Counted from the stretch's first letter, positions 8,687 to 17,232 are shown. The stretch is 64,000 bases of DNA from Nostoc linckia NIES-25 (GCF_002368035.1 NZ_AP018222.1:1054001-1118000); one strand, 5' to 3'. Numbers and translations: made by a program. Notes: generated by a model from the letters alone, not told the origin.

Positions 8687-8704
8687 AGTTGTCAACTCAA
8701 CCAA

Positions 8705-9766
8705 TCAATGCTTGTGATGATTTCGCATAGCTTTATGGATTTTCTTCCAGCGTTCTTTCTCAGCTAATTGCGCCCGTTGGTCTTGTTTGCGAACAAGATA
8801 GTTAAGTTCTTTTTGCAATTTTTGGTAGCTAAGAAATCTTGAAAAATCAAGTTCTCCTTGTAGTAATGCTTGTTGCACTGCACAATCGGGTTCATTGTTG
8901 TGTTGGCAATTACGAAAACGGCATTCTGCGGCTAGGGTTTCAATGTCTGCAAAGGTTTCTTGCAAACTTTCATCGCCTGCCCAAATTTGGATTTCTCGCA
9001 TTCCTGGAGTGTCGATAATTAAGCCGCCTGTCGGCAGTAATATCAATTCTCGATTTGTAGTCGTGTGTTTACCTCGATCGTCACCTCGACGCACTGATTG
9101 GACAGCTTGTACTGATGCACCTTTGAGTTGGTTGGTGATGGTAGATTTACCGACACCAGAAGACCCAAGCAAAGCAACTGTTTGTCCTGGTTGGAGGTAT
9201 GATTTCAAGGTATCCAACCCTTGATTAGTAGTGGCACTCAATATCAGAATTGGTACGCCAATGGCAACGGCTTCAACTTCAGATATACACTCATCTAAAG
9301 AGTTGCACAGGTCGGCTTTATTCAAAACTATAACTGGATTTGCGCCACTTTCCCAAGCCAAAATTAGATAGCGTTCAATCCTTCTGGGGTTAAAGTCGCC
9401 ATCAAGCCCACAAACCAAGAACACAGTATCAATGTTAGCTGCAACAATTTGTTCTTCGGTTTTACTACCAACCGTTTTTCGTGAAAACTTGCTTTTTCTC
9501 GGCAAAATTCCGTGAATAGTAGCGCGTCCTTCTGACTCTCGCGCCTGAATTATAACCCAATCCCCAACAGCAGGAAAGCCTTGCCCTTGAGCAGCTTGAT
9601 GCCGTAGTTTACCTGTAACTTCTGCTGTTAGTTCGCCGCGATCGCTATAAACTATGTAAGTATTTCTGTATTCAATAGCAACCCTACCAACACTAAAACC
9701 TTGTTGGCTATAAGGTGCAAAACTGTGAGTAAAAAAGTCACTCCAGCCTAAAAAATCCAAATTCAT
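8705..9766 (-). CDS. rsgA: Ribosome small-subunit-dependent GTPase A
   Basis: A 353-residue circularly permuted GTPase. An OB-fold N-terminus (~25-95) is followed by the GTPase motifs in permuted order: NKAD (149-152), P-loop GSSGVGKST (201-209), DTPG (252-255), then a zinc knuckle with Cys282, Cys287, His289 and Cys295. RsgA acts late in 30S maturation, binding near the decoding centre and releasing assembly factors on GTP hydrolysis. The length and all motifs are normal for the family. It converges with tnpB, whose right-end hairpin lies 18 bases beyond the rsgA stop. A short, well-initiated ORF precedes it (9884-9955). Confidence 0.95.
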   Translation of the reverse strand: MNLDFLGWSDFFTHSFAPYSQQGFSVGRVAIEYRNTYIVYSDRGELTAEVTGKLRHQAAQGQGFPAVGDWVIIQARESEGRATIHGILPRKSKFSRKTVGSKTEEQIVAANIDTVFLVCGLDGDFNPRRIERYLILAWESGANPVIVLNKADLCNSLDECISEVEAVAIGVPILILSATTNQGLDTLKSYLQPGQTVALLGSSGVGKSTITNQLKGASVQAVQSVRRGDDRGKHTTTNRELILLPTGGLIIDTPGMREIQIWAGDESLQETFADIETLAAECRFRNCQHNNEPDCAVQQALLQGELDFSRFLSYQKLQKELNYLVRKQDQRAQLAEKERWKKIHKAMRNHHKH

Positions 9767-9883
9767 TGATGTTTCCTCGATGTGTGTTGCTTGCTATGAA
9801 CAAGACGCACAGAGGTAGACACTTTTGTAGAGCGATTACTCTAGTGTCTGCAAATTCGAGTATCATTCCTGTAAATGAAGGAC

Positions 9884-9955
9884 TCAACGAAAATCTCTGC
9901 GCCTTGTGGTGGTTGAGTTTTTGAAGGGAACCCGGACGGCTAGAAATTGAGTCAT
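9884..9955 (-). CDS. Possible 23-aa leader ORF upstream of rsgA
   Basis: On the minus strand GGGAGGA sits seven bases before an ATG that opens MTQFLAVRVPFKNSTTTR and stops after 23 codons. The stop is about 115 bases before the rsgA start. A TA-rich, promoter-like stretch (TATAGATTATAT) lies just upstream. The strong ribosome-binding site is the main reason to report it. The second half overlaps a CACAAGGCGCAGAGA motif seen in genomic repeats, so it may be chance. The peptide has no recognised family. Confidence 0.35.
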   Translation of the reverse strand: MTQFLAVRVPFKNSTTTRRRDFR

Positions 9956-10091
9956 GATTGTTCCTCCCTGATGTAATACATATATAATCTATATTATTAC
10001 ACTTATATCATTCCAGCAAAACTGAGATCGAAACTGCGCGGTCTGGGTTCTATTGCCAATCTGGGCATCTCAGCAGCGATCGCCACTTCAT

Positions 10092-10249
10092 TAGACCTCT
10101 TGCAATCAATTGCTTTTTGCACTCTTGTGGGAAAAGGGACTCATGTTAAAGGGGAAAGGGAAAATATCAAACCTTTCCCCCTTTCCCCCGCCCCTTATCC
10201 CCAGAGGGGGCCCCACCTTCCCCTTTTCCCGACTTCTCCAAGAAGTCTA
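10092..10249. repeat. MITE-like element, copy 1
   Basis: This 158-bp element begins TAGACCTCTTGCA and ends TCCAAGAAGTCTA, a near-perfect 13-bp terminal inverted repeat. Inside are GCACTCTTGTGGGAAAAGG and a purine-run/pyrimidine-run pair that can fold back. A second copy lies at 38701-38825 with the same ends and the same internal CACTCTTGTGGGAAAAGGG. The copies differ in length because of the internal A/G-rich part. No transposase is encoded. Confidence 0.7.
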
Positions 10250-10705
10250 TTCCATCGGTAGCCAATCGACAGGGGGTCAAATCAACTCACCCATCATGCA
10301 TATTCTGTGGCGCAAGCGTATCGTTTAAGCTCAAGATGCCCTTAAGTTTTATATTTTTTTGATGAATTTTTACTAGTATATTTTTTCAAGAATTATAGTA
10401 TTAATTAAGACAAAACGATTACTAGTTTGTAACAGCCTATTTATGAGGGGAGGGGCAGGGAACGGGCAACGGCAACAGTTTTTAGAGCCAGCAATAACTC
10501 CAGCAAAGCGCCTGTCCCTGTTGCCATAACTCTGTTGCTTTGAAAAAAATGAAACATTCGGCGTTGCTAATTGAGAGTATGAATTTTATTTCATGCAAAG
10601 CCCCAAAGATAAGAGTTTGAAACACTTGATTTTGGAATTTCATAGTTCAAATCAGCAATACCAAAAACTCTTTCTCTTATACTTTTACACCTATTCTCAA
10701 GAAAG
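10250..10705. other. Gap before the AAA ATPase gene
   Basis: I see no gene here. Together with the other parts of 9767-10705 not listed separately, it is AT-rich with scattered HIP1-like sites. The bases just before 10092 read as an open but startless frame (IPAKLRSKLRGLGSI), possibly a gene remnant; I could not identify it. Confidence 0.4.
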
Positions 10706-12343
10706 ATGAGCAATTTTCATCAAAATGGAAAAGGCGATTCAACTCATAGCCGAGAGAATCAGCAATACGCCTCCTTGATAGAGCAACTGGATTTGATGAT
10801 TCGGGCGCGGTATCCTTTAGTGTATGTGATTTCCGTGGAAGAAGAACCTGTGGAAGAAGTGCTGTTCCAAGTTGCATCGCGTTCTGTGCCACAACGACAA
10901 ATTTTATTTTGGGATATTGTTCGGGGTTGGAGTGACAATGGTGCAGATAAAGGTTCGGTGATGGCTGCATTAGGACGCATCGGCAAAGCTGACTCTCAAA
11001 CAGCGGCGATGTTTGTACTGCGAGATTTGCATCCATTTATAAAAAACCCTACCACCGAGAAGAATGCACCTATTGTTAGGGAGTTGCGAAACTTGACGCG
11101 GGAGTTAAAGTGATCGCGTAAAACCATCGTTACCACTAGCCATACATTAGAACTTCCAGACGAGTTACTGCAAGAGGTAACAGTCGTTGATTTTCCCTTA
11201 CCTAGCGTCAGTGAAATCGATTATTTAATTGAACAGTTAGTAGTTCCAGAGAAATTAAATGTATCTGGTTTGGCGCGGGAACAGTTAGTCAAAGCTTGCC
11301 AAGGTTTAAGCCGCACCCGTATTTCTAGAGTTTTAGCAAAAGCCTTAGCAGCCAAACAGCAGGTAAACGAATCTGACATCGATGGTGTGTTGGAAGAAAA
11401 AAAGCAAGCAGTTCGCCAAACTGGGATTTTAGAGTTTTTCACACCGCAAGAATCACTCAAACGAGTGGGAGGATTAGATCAACTCAAACAATGGGTACTG
11501 ATGCGCCAAGATGCTTTTACCGAAGAAGCCAGACGCTACGGTATTCCTAATCCTAAAGGGATGTTGCTGGTAGGAATACAGGGAACGGGTAAATCCCTCT
11601 CTGCTAAAACCATCGCCCATGAATGGCGTTTACCTTTACTCAGGTTAGATTCTGGGCGTTTATTCGGCGGGATTGTTGGTGAAAGTGAAAGCCGCGTCCG
11701 CCAAATGATTCAACTAACCGAAGCGATGGCACCTTGCGTTTTGTGGATTGATGAAATTGACAAAGCTTTTGGCAATATTACCAGTGGTATTGATGGGGAT
11801 TCAGGAACGTCGCGCCGGGTTTTTGGCAGTTTAATTACTTGGATGCAGGAGAAAACCAGCCCGGTATTTATTGTTGCCACCGCAAATAACGTGCAAATAT
11901 TACCAGCCGAGTTGTTACGCAAAGGACGATTTGATGAGATTTTCTTTTTGAATTTACCTACACAAGCCGAACGCCAAGAGATTTTTAAAGTGCATTTGCA
12001 AAAGTTACGTCCCAACCGCCTGCGAGAATTTAATTTAGTTGTGTTAGCCAAACAAACTGCGAATTTCAGCGGTGCAGAAATTGAACAAGTAATTATTGAT
12101 GCCATGCACCAAGCATTTTCCACAAGAGTGGAGGGACAGCGGCGAGACTTCAATACAGAAGATATTTTACAGGCTGTAGTGCAGACAGTTCCCTTAGCTG
12201 CGATCGCCCGCAATCAAATTGAAGCCTTAAAGCAATGGGCAGCAGAAGCAGGCGCAAGGCCAGCTTCCAATGATGTTCAGTTACTGGAGGAATTAAAGCA
12301 CTATTCAAATCAACAAGGAATCGGGCCTTTAGAAGTTGATTAA
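10706..12343 (+). pseudogene. Ycf46-like AAA+ ATPase interrupted by one in-frame TGA
   Basis: A reading frame of 545 codons with a single TGA at 11111-11113. Before it: LIRARYPLVYVISVEEEPVE ... LRNLTRELK. After it: SRKTIVTTSHTLELPDELL, a direct continuation in the same frame. The later part has Walker A (LLVGIQGTGKS, about residue 290), Walker B (CVLWIDEIDKAF), sensor 1 (ATANNV) and the RKGRFDEIFF arginine-finger region. The family (Ycf46 in red algal plastids) usually has Arg at the stop position (LKRSRKT), so a CGA-to-TGA change would explain it. Nothing else is damaged, so inactivation is recent, or the stop is bypassed, or it is a sequencing error. The second half could be made separately from a start near 11270. 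The two Ycf35 genes follow on the same strand. Confidence 0.85.
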
Positions 12344-12383
12344 AATAGAAAAACTATGTGTTTTCTGCTTTTCGTTTTTTAAT

Positions 12384-12411
12384 CCAAAATCCAAAATCTA
12401 AAATCCAAAAT
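12384..12411 (+). repeat. Heptamer tandem repeat (CCAAAAT)x4
   Basis: Four tandem heptamers, one with a C-to-T change (CTAAAAT), directly before the first ycf35-like start. This is typical of the short tandemly repeated repetitive (STRR) sequences of heterocystous cyanobacteria. Confidence 0.8.
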
Positions 12412-12418
12412 CGGTATT

Positions 12419-12793
12419 ATGTCTCATTTCACAACTATTAAAGTTCAAATCAAACGCGGTGAAATTCTCCATGAAGTATTGCAAGAATTGGGTTATCAAG
12501 TGGAGTCTAACACCAATGTACGCGGATATCGAGGCGATATCACTCAAGCCGAGTATGTAATTCGTCAAAAAAACGGTTATGACTTGGGTTTTCGCCGCAA
12601 TGGTGAAAATTACGAAATAGTTGCAGATTTTTGGGGAGCGAAAATTAATCAACAACAATTTGTTAATTCCATCAGTCAAAAATATGCTCATAAAACCTTG
12701 ATGGCAACAGTGCAAGAACAAGGTTTTAATGTTGAGGATGAAGAAGTATTAGCAGATGGAACTGTACGAGTAGTTGTAGGGCGTTGGGTGTAA
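12419..12793 (+). CDS. ycf35: Ycf35 / DUF1257 protein, copy 1
   Basis: A 124-residue protein of the DUF1257 family (Ycf35 in plastids). It begins MSHFTTIKVQIK and ends EDEEVLADGTVRVVVGRWV, both family hallmarks. Function is unknown. In many cyanobacteria, as I recall, DUF1257 genes lie beside Ycf46-type AAA ATPases and DUF2997 genes, as here, so a joint role is likely. It starts 75 bases after the AAA gene on the same strand. Copy 2 follows 64 bases later, across a short palindrome (GGATGGGC ... GCCCGTCC). Confidence 0.9.
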   Translation: MSHFTTIKVQIKRGEILHEVLQELGYQVESNTNVRGYRGDITQAEYVIRQKNGYDLGFRRNGENYEIVADFWGAKINQQQFVNSISQKYAHKTLMATVQEQGFNVEDEEVLADGTVRVVVGRWV

Positions 12794-12857
12794 AAACTTT
12801 GTAGGATGGGCATCTTGCCCGTCCTAAATATAAATATATTCATTACATTACAAAAAT

Positions 12858-13265
12858 ATGTCACATTTTACTAGTATTAAAACTCAAATTAAGAATACAG
12901 ATGCATTAATTAAAGCTTTGGCAGATGTCGGCTTTAAAAATGTTGAAGATCACAAAACAGCGCAGCACCTATATGGCTATCAAGGTGATGTACGTCCTGA
13001 AACTGCCGAAATCATTATTCGCAAACAATATATTGGTTCTATGAGTAATGATATCGGCTTTAAGCGTCAACAAAAAGGTGAATTTCAAGCCATTATTTCT
13101 GAATACGATCGCAGAAAGTACGATGGAGCATGGTTAAATAAATTGATGCAACACTATGGTTATCACACTTTAATAGCATCAGCACAAGAACAAGGGTTTA
13201 CGATTGAAGAAGATGAAGTTTTAGAAGATGGAACGGTAAGAGTTGTTGTAGCAAGGTGGACATAA
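12858..13265 (+). CDS. ycf35: Ycf35 / DUF1257 protein, copy 2
   Basis: A 135-residue paralogue of the preceding gene, sharing MSHFTSIKTQIKN at the start and EEDEVLEDGTVRVVVARW at the end, with an insertion in the middle (KQYIGSMSNDIGFKRQQKG). The duplication suggests either a dimer of related subunits or specialisation. It is the last + strand gene of this group and converges on the minus-strand GUN4 protein, whose stop lies 87 bases away. Confidence 0.9.
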   Translation: MSHFTSIKTQIKNTDALIKALADVGFKNVEDHKTAQHLYGYQGDVRPETAEIIIRKQYIGSMSNDIGFKRQQKGEFQAIISEYDRRKYDGAWLNKLMQHYGYHTLIASAQEQGFTIEEDEVLEDGTVRVVVARWT

Positions 13266-13352
13266 TTTATACTGAACAGTCAGATATCTCGCGGTTGATT
13301 GGGATTATCTGGCATCGCTTTTTACCTATGGCTAATACCAGTGTTCCCAAAT

Positions 13353-14141
13353 TCAAGCTATTTTGCAGTTGGCTAATTTCTCTGCAAGCGCAGACAGGGT
13401 TCTGCAACCCGTCCAAAAGTCGCCTAACCCCCAACCAATAAATGCACCGCCACGGGGTAAGTTTCCCACTGGCGCACTCAAGTCGAATTTCAAATCATTC
13501 CAATAGCACCAAGTACCTTGAGAAAACCATCCCACACCTTTACCAAACCGACACCATGCTTCCCAGTCGGGATTTGATGTACCGCCAACGATTTCCCAAA
13601 TATGAGTTTGGACAACAAAGCCAAAGCGTCCATTGCTATATTTTTGCCAGAGAGTTTCAATCGTGTTTAAGTCTGCACAAGGGAATTTTTCGATGTCTGA
13701 TGGATCTAAAAATCCTTGTGGTTGGCGATCGCATACGCGCAGCATTATACTAGCAGTCTCTTGGTCTGCATCTTTCCACTTTCCGGAAGCGAGTAAATTT
13801 TGCAAACGACTGTAGTTTAAATCAACCGCAGAGATTAATGGTATTTCCCTGTCTAGATGCGACTGCACTTTTGCTAATGCTTGTTGTCCCAGGAGTGACG
13901 ATATTGTAGATTGCAACTTTTCAGAGTCAGTATTTACAATCTCAAACACCAACTTGATACCGGCTTCGCCATACTTTAGGGCTTCTGCAACGGCGAGAAT
14001 TTGTTGTTCTGGAGATGTGGCGCTGCTTAAACGTCGTTTAACACCTTCAATACCTCCTAAAACTACGCCATCAACAGGAGGTGGTACTTGTCCGCCAAGC
14101 ACAGCATCATATTCTCTTGGTTGATTGAGATTTTCTGACAT
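13353..14141 (-). CDS. VLGG-tag HEAT module fused to a GUN4 domain
   Basis: A 262-residue protein. Residues 10-35 carry the shared tag (YDAVLGGQVPPP ... VVLGGIEGVK). Residues ~40-100 are a shortened HEAT-like region (AVAEALKYGEAGIKLVFEI). Residues ~107-232 match GUN4: LNYSRLQNLLASGKWKDADQ, then LNTIETLWQKYSNGRFGF, WEAWCRFGKGVGW and LKFDLSAPVGNLPRG. GUN4 binds protoporphyrin and Mg-protoporphyrin and stimulates Mg-chelatase. GUN4 domains fused to other modules occur in cyanobacteria with unknown roles, so tetrapyrrole binding here is inference. It is first in position of three tagged genes on the minus strand; the neighbouring gene ends eight bases before its start. Confidence 0.88.
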   Translation of the reverse strand: MSENLNQPREYDAVLGGQVPPPVDGVVLGGIEGVKRRLSSATSPEQQILAVAEALKYGEAGIKLVFEIVNTDSEKLQSTISSLLGQQALAKVQSHLDREIPLISAVDLNYSRLQNLLASGKWKDADQETASIMLRVCDRQPQGFLDPSDIEKFPCADLNTIETLWQKYSNGRFGFVVQTHIWEIVGGTSNPDWEAWCRFGKGVGWFSQGTWCYWNDLKFDLSAPVGNLPRGGAFIGWGLGDFWTGCRTLSALAEKLANCKIA

Positions 14142-14149
14142 TGCTATTT

Positions 14150-14902
14150 TTATTTAGAAAATGCTTGCAATTTATCAATACACCCTTGGTTTACTGCTTC
14201 TTTTAAAATATTTTTTGCTCCGCGTCGTTTAAAATAAAGTGCTGCATAATTACGTTGTATCTGCGTACCATTGAACAGGTAATGTCGAATTCGGTCTTGA
14301 CCTTGAGGGGTATCAACTAAGCCCAGTGTAAAGTCAACTAATATCATGTCCGCTTGATTGCTTGTTAAACCTGAAGAACCCCACCCCTTAATCCCCTCCC
14401 CGCAAGCGGGGAGGGGAGACAAAGCACAGCTTTGGCGGGGTGGGGTGCAATCAGTGTGGGAATCATAACTAATTAACCGGACATGATATAACTTGTAGGT
14501 GGCGCTAGTGCGGTCATTTTCTAGATTCTCCATTAGTGTATCGATATCGGACACTCCGCCAGCACGCGCCATCGCTACGAAAGCATCATATCTGTCAATT
14601 TTATGACTATAGTCCTGAAGTATTTCTTGTACTATAGGTTCTTGTCGAGAAGCTAGTAGTGAATAAGCTACTTGGCGTACTTTCCATAATTTATCGTCTA
14701 ACGCCCAGATTACCAATTCCAAACCTGCTTCGCCATACTTGAGTGCTTCTTCTAGTGCTGCGATTCTTTGTTCAATTACCGGATTTGCCAAGCGTCTTTT
14801 AACACCTTCTAGTCCTCCTAATACTACAGCACCAGGAGGCGCTTTTTCTTGACCGCCAAGAACAGCATCATAAACTCTTGGGCGATTGGTATTTTCTTTC
14901 AT
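14150..14902 (-). CDS. VLGG-tag HEAT-repeat protein
   Basis: A 250-residue protein starting MKENTNRPRVYDAVLGGQ (ATG at 14900-14902; a TTG 13 codons upstream is open but less likely). The tag (residues 9-35) is followed by HEAT-like repeats similar to those of phycobilisome lyases (IAALEEALKYGEAGLELVIW, KVRQVAYSLLASR), and a C-terminal part ending in a HEAT-like QRNYAALYFKRRG. No second domain type is present. Residues ~151-176 are encoded by a genomic palindromic repeat (14379-14445) that inserted without breaking the frame. The likely role is a protein-protein scaffold. Confidence 0.8.
   Translation of the reverse strand: MKENTNRPRVYDAVLGGQEKAPPGAVVLGGLEGVKRRLANPVIEQRIAALEEALKYGEAGLELVIWALDDKLWKVRQVAYSLLASRQEPIVQEILQDYSHKIDRYDAFVAMARAGGVSDIDTLMENLENDRTSATYKLYHVRLISYDSHTDCTPPRQSCALSPLPACGEGIKGWGSSGLTSNQADMILVDFTLGLVDTPQGQDRIRHYLFNGTQIQRNYAALYFKRRGAKNILKEAVNQGCIDKLQAFSK
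14379..14445. repeat. Palindromic dispersed repeat inside a coding gene
   Basis: The outer arms are CCCCACCCC / GGGGTGGGG. Inside is a perfect palindrome at 14393-14416 (CCCCTCCCC-GCAAGC-GGGGAGGGG, with the middle bases shared) and then AAAGC-ACA-GCTTT. Related copies in non-coding DNA are at 28472-28520, 30143-30214 and 31848-32125. In this copy the repeat is translated. Confidence 0.8.
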
Positions 14903-14992
14903 CAGGTTTTTAATGTTGAGCCTACTACTTAGTATTACCAATCACTGAGGTGAGGCGATCGCTGTAAATAACTAACTTAAGAAATACTCTTT

Positions 14993-16339
14993 TTAGGGCT
15001 GATTTGACTCTAAATCAGGTAGTCCCCAAACTTTAACAGTCGCGTCTTGACTACAACTAATAATTTTTTGCCCATCCGGGCTAATGACTACACTGAGAAC
15101 ACAAGATGTATGCCCTTTAAGAGTTTTTTTAAATCCTGTATTTAAATCCCACACTTTGATAGTTTTATCATAGCAACCACTAACAATTGTTTGTCCGTCA
15201 GGACTAAAAGCAACGGAGTAAGCACCAGATGAATCTGTTAAGCTGCGTAGAAGTTCCCCTGAATTTAAATCCCAAATTTTGATAACTTGTTCCCAACTAC
15301 AACTAACTATTTTCTGGCTATCTGGACTAATAGCTATACAAAAAATATTACATGAAGCTGCCTCTATAGTAAGTTTAAGTTCTCCTGTAATAAAATCCCA
15401 CACTTTGATAGTTCCATCATGGCTACTACTTACAATTGTTTGTTGGTCAGGACTAATAGCGACTGAACAAACAAAATCTGTATGTCCCTCTAAACTATGC
15501 TGAATTTCTCTTGTGTTTAAATCCCAAACTTCGACTGTTTTTTCCTGGCCACCTGCACTTACAAGAGTCTGTCCATCGAAACTGATAGCTAGAGATTGAA
15601 TTTGCCCCGACTGACCCTTCAGTGTATATTTAAGCTCTCCGGTATTCAAATCCCAAGCCTCAATGAAATGACGATAAGTTCCATTAAAAATGGTTTGTGA
15701 ATCTGGGCTGATACAAACAGATTCAACCCAAGAGCCATTACTTTTAAGTATAAGTTTAAGCTCTTTATTATCCAAATCCCAAACTTTTATAGTATTGTTA
15801 CTATCTCCACTAACTATTGTCTTACTATCTAAACTAATAGTAATATCATCAACACGACTTGGATACTCTTTAAAAGTAAAAATACAGTCAAAAAATAGAT
15901 AAATATTATAATTTTTTAATATGTTTTTAATTTTTGGTTCTGATATTTCTAGTAATAGCTCATACGCAGCTTTCTTTACCTGCTCTGATTTATCTTGTAA
16001 AGCTTGAATCACTAAGTCTAAGCCTGCGTCTCCATATTTAAATGCATCTTGAAGTGCAATAATTTTTTGCTCAATCGTTGCACTGGTCAACCTTTTGTTA
16101 ACACCTTCTATTCCACCTAAAACTAAACCATCGACTGGCGGAGGATTTTGTCCACCAAGCACCGCATCATAATCTCTGGGTTGATTTTCTGTCATTGTAT
16201 TTATTAGGGTATTATCAGTATCTTCGCATTCCAGAATTATTTCTCGACTTGCTTTTTCTAGCAGATTCCGAAGATTAATGCGTCGTGTTTCAGCACTGAC
16301 AAAATCATATTGTCTGGATTGATCCCGATTTTCTGACAT
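14993..16339 (-). CDS. VLGG-tag HEAT module fused to a seven-bladed WD40 propeller
   Basis: A 448-residue protein. The tag RDYDAVLGGQNPPPVDG lies at residues ~54-80, the HEAT-like region at ~85-140, and then seven WD40 repeats run to the C-terminus, each with a KVWDL-like end (NTIKVWDL, FIEAWDL, TVEVWDL, TIKVWDF, VIKIWDL, TIKVWDL, TVKVWGL). This is enough for one complete beta-propeller. An in-frame ATG at 16193-16195 (MTENQPRDYDAVLGG) matches where its paralogues begin. The upstream 48 residues start MSENRDQSRQYDF, a decayed-looking second tag, so the longer form may be the remnant of a tandem fusion. Both starts are possible. Confidence 0.87.
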   Translation of the reverse strand: MSENRDQSRQYDFVSAETRRINLRNLLEKASREIILECEDTDNTLINTMTENQPRDYDAVLGGQNPPPVDGLVLGGIEGVNKRLTSATIEQKIIALQDAFKYGDAGLDLVIQALQDKSEQVKKAAYELLLEISEPKIKNILKNYNIYLFFDCIFTFKEYPSRVDDITISLDSKTIVSGDSNNTIKVWDLDNKELKLILKSNGSWVESVCISPDSQTIFNGTYRHFIEAWDLNTGELKYTLKGQSGQIQSLAISFDGQTLVSAGGQEKTVEVWDLNTREIQHSLEGHTDFVCSVAISPDQQTIVSSSHDGTIKVWDFITGELKLTIEAASCNIFCIAISPDSQKIVSCSWEQVIKIWDLNSGELLRSLTDSSGAYSVAFSPDGQTIVSGCYDKTIKVWDLNTGFKKTLKGHTSCVLSVVISPDGQKIISCSQDATVKVWGLPDLESNQP

Positions 16340-16397
16340 TATATTTTTACTAAATTATAGTGAATTTTCAAACGAACACCAAGATGCTAAGGATGCA

Positions 16398-16427
16398 AAG
16401 ATAAGATTATTTTAGTTTAGCGATCGC
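16398..16427. repeat. 30-bp direct repeat flanking the nuclease-like gene, copy 1
   Basis: From AAGATAAGATTATT to AGCGATCGC, this is identical to 17288-17317, which is the 3' end of the Hsp70 gene. On the minus strand this copy still spells the Hsp70 tail AIAKLK and stop. Confidence 0.85.
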
Positions 16428-16469
16428 ACTTTTTACTCAACTTTTTTTCCTGTAAAAGCACGAATTATA

Positions 16470-17090
16470 TCAAACGCTACTACTTGATTCTAAAATTCCT
16501 ACCAAAATCTTCATTAAATCTGGCAAATCATCGGGAATTCGATACAGCGAAATATCCTGAAAAATCTGCTGCTTGGTTTTTTCTAAGCGACCAAAACGCC
16601 AAGCATCACCAATTGTTACTGCACCATAAAAAATCTCACCTTCTTCTACTTCAGAAATAGCAATTAATTCTACTGCCATCTGCGTAAAGCCTCTTGTTAA
16701 GTCATCATTTTTCGCTTCAACTACCAATAAACTTAGATTGCTTTTCAAGAAATAATCTAAATTACCCTTTAACCAGTTGTTTACTGTCAATGGATACTCA
16801 ATCCGGATTTGACATTGACAATAACGAGCAACTTCCAGCAATGTAGGTGCTACCAGTGTTTCACGTCGTGCTGTCTCGCTGCTCAAGCTAACTAGTGGTA
16901 AAGATTCATCAATTCGCTGTTGCAATTCTGGCAAACGTTCTAAATTGCGATCGCTACGTGGTAACTCCATTCGTGTTTTTAGCAAACCATAACCTAATTC
17001 CGCTAAGATTTCGTCTGCTTCATAAGGCATTTCAAAATAGGAGCGAAATGTGTAAGATTGCCCTTCTTGCAAAAGATGACGACGAGTCAT
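16470..17090 (-). CDS. Putative PD-(D/E)XK-type nuclease fold protein
   Basis: A 206-residue protein I cannot name. The stretch around 99-137 has the layout of a PD-(D/E)XK nuclease core: Glu99 in IRIEYP, Asp112 in GNLDYFL, Glu125-x-Lys127 in LLVVEAKND, and Gln137 on the following helix. The N-terminal half (SYFEMPYEADEILAELGYG) is helical. No methyltransferase or toxin-antitoxin partner is adjacent. It sits between the Hsp70 gene and the WD40 gene and is bracketed by a 30-bp direct repeat derived from the Hsp70 3' end, which suggests it was inserted or the region duplicated. A role within the neighbouring system is not shown. Confidence 0.6.
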   Translation of the reverse strand: MTRRHLLQEGQSYTFRSYFEMPYEADEILAELGYGLLKTRMELPRSDRNLERLPELQQRIDESLPLVSLSSETARRETLVAPTLLEVARYCQCQIRIEYPLTVNNWLKGNLDYFLKSNLSLLVVEAKNDDLTRGFTQMAVELIAISEVEEGEIFYGAVTIGDAWRFGRLEKTKQQIFQDISLYRIPDDLPDLMKILVGILESSSSV

Positions 17091-17232
17091 GATTTTTTTG
17101 TTTGCAGCTACACATTTAAAAATTACTATTCAATTTTAGCGTTTTAAGTAGCTAGTACAAAAAGGCTGAAGTCTGTAGGCGCACAGCGGCGATCTTGGCA
17201 GTTTCCGTCGTTAGCGAGTCTTCTCCCAAGGG

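Larger units (their letters stand above)
7403..8700 (+). mobile_element. Solitary tnpB element (IS200/IS605, IS891/IS1341 type)
   Basis: The element consists of a hairpin on the left (7403-7419), an intact tnpB and a perfect hairpin on the right (8666-8686) followed by GTCAACTCAA, which includes the TCAA that ends many IS200/IS605 elements. No tnpA (Y1 transposase) lies nearby, so mobility would depend on a TnpA in trans. The ends are inferred from hairpin positions only. Confidence 0.6.

Noticed and set aside
10677..11036. Minus-strand ORFs opposite the AAA gene
   Set aside because: The + strand frame carries clear family motifs; the antisense frames do not.
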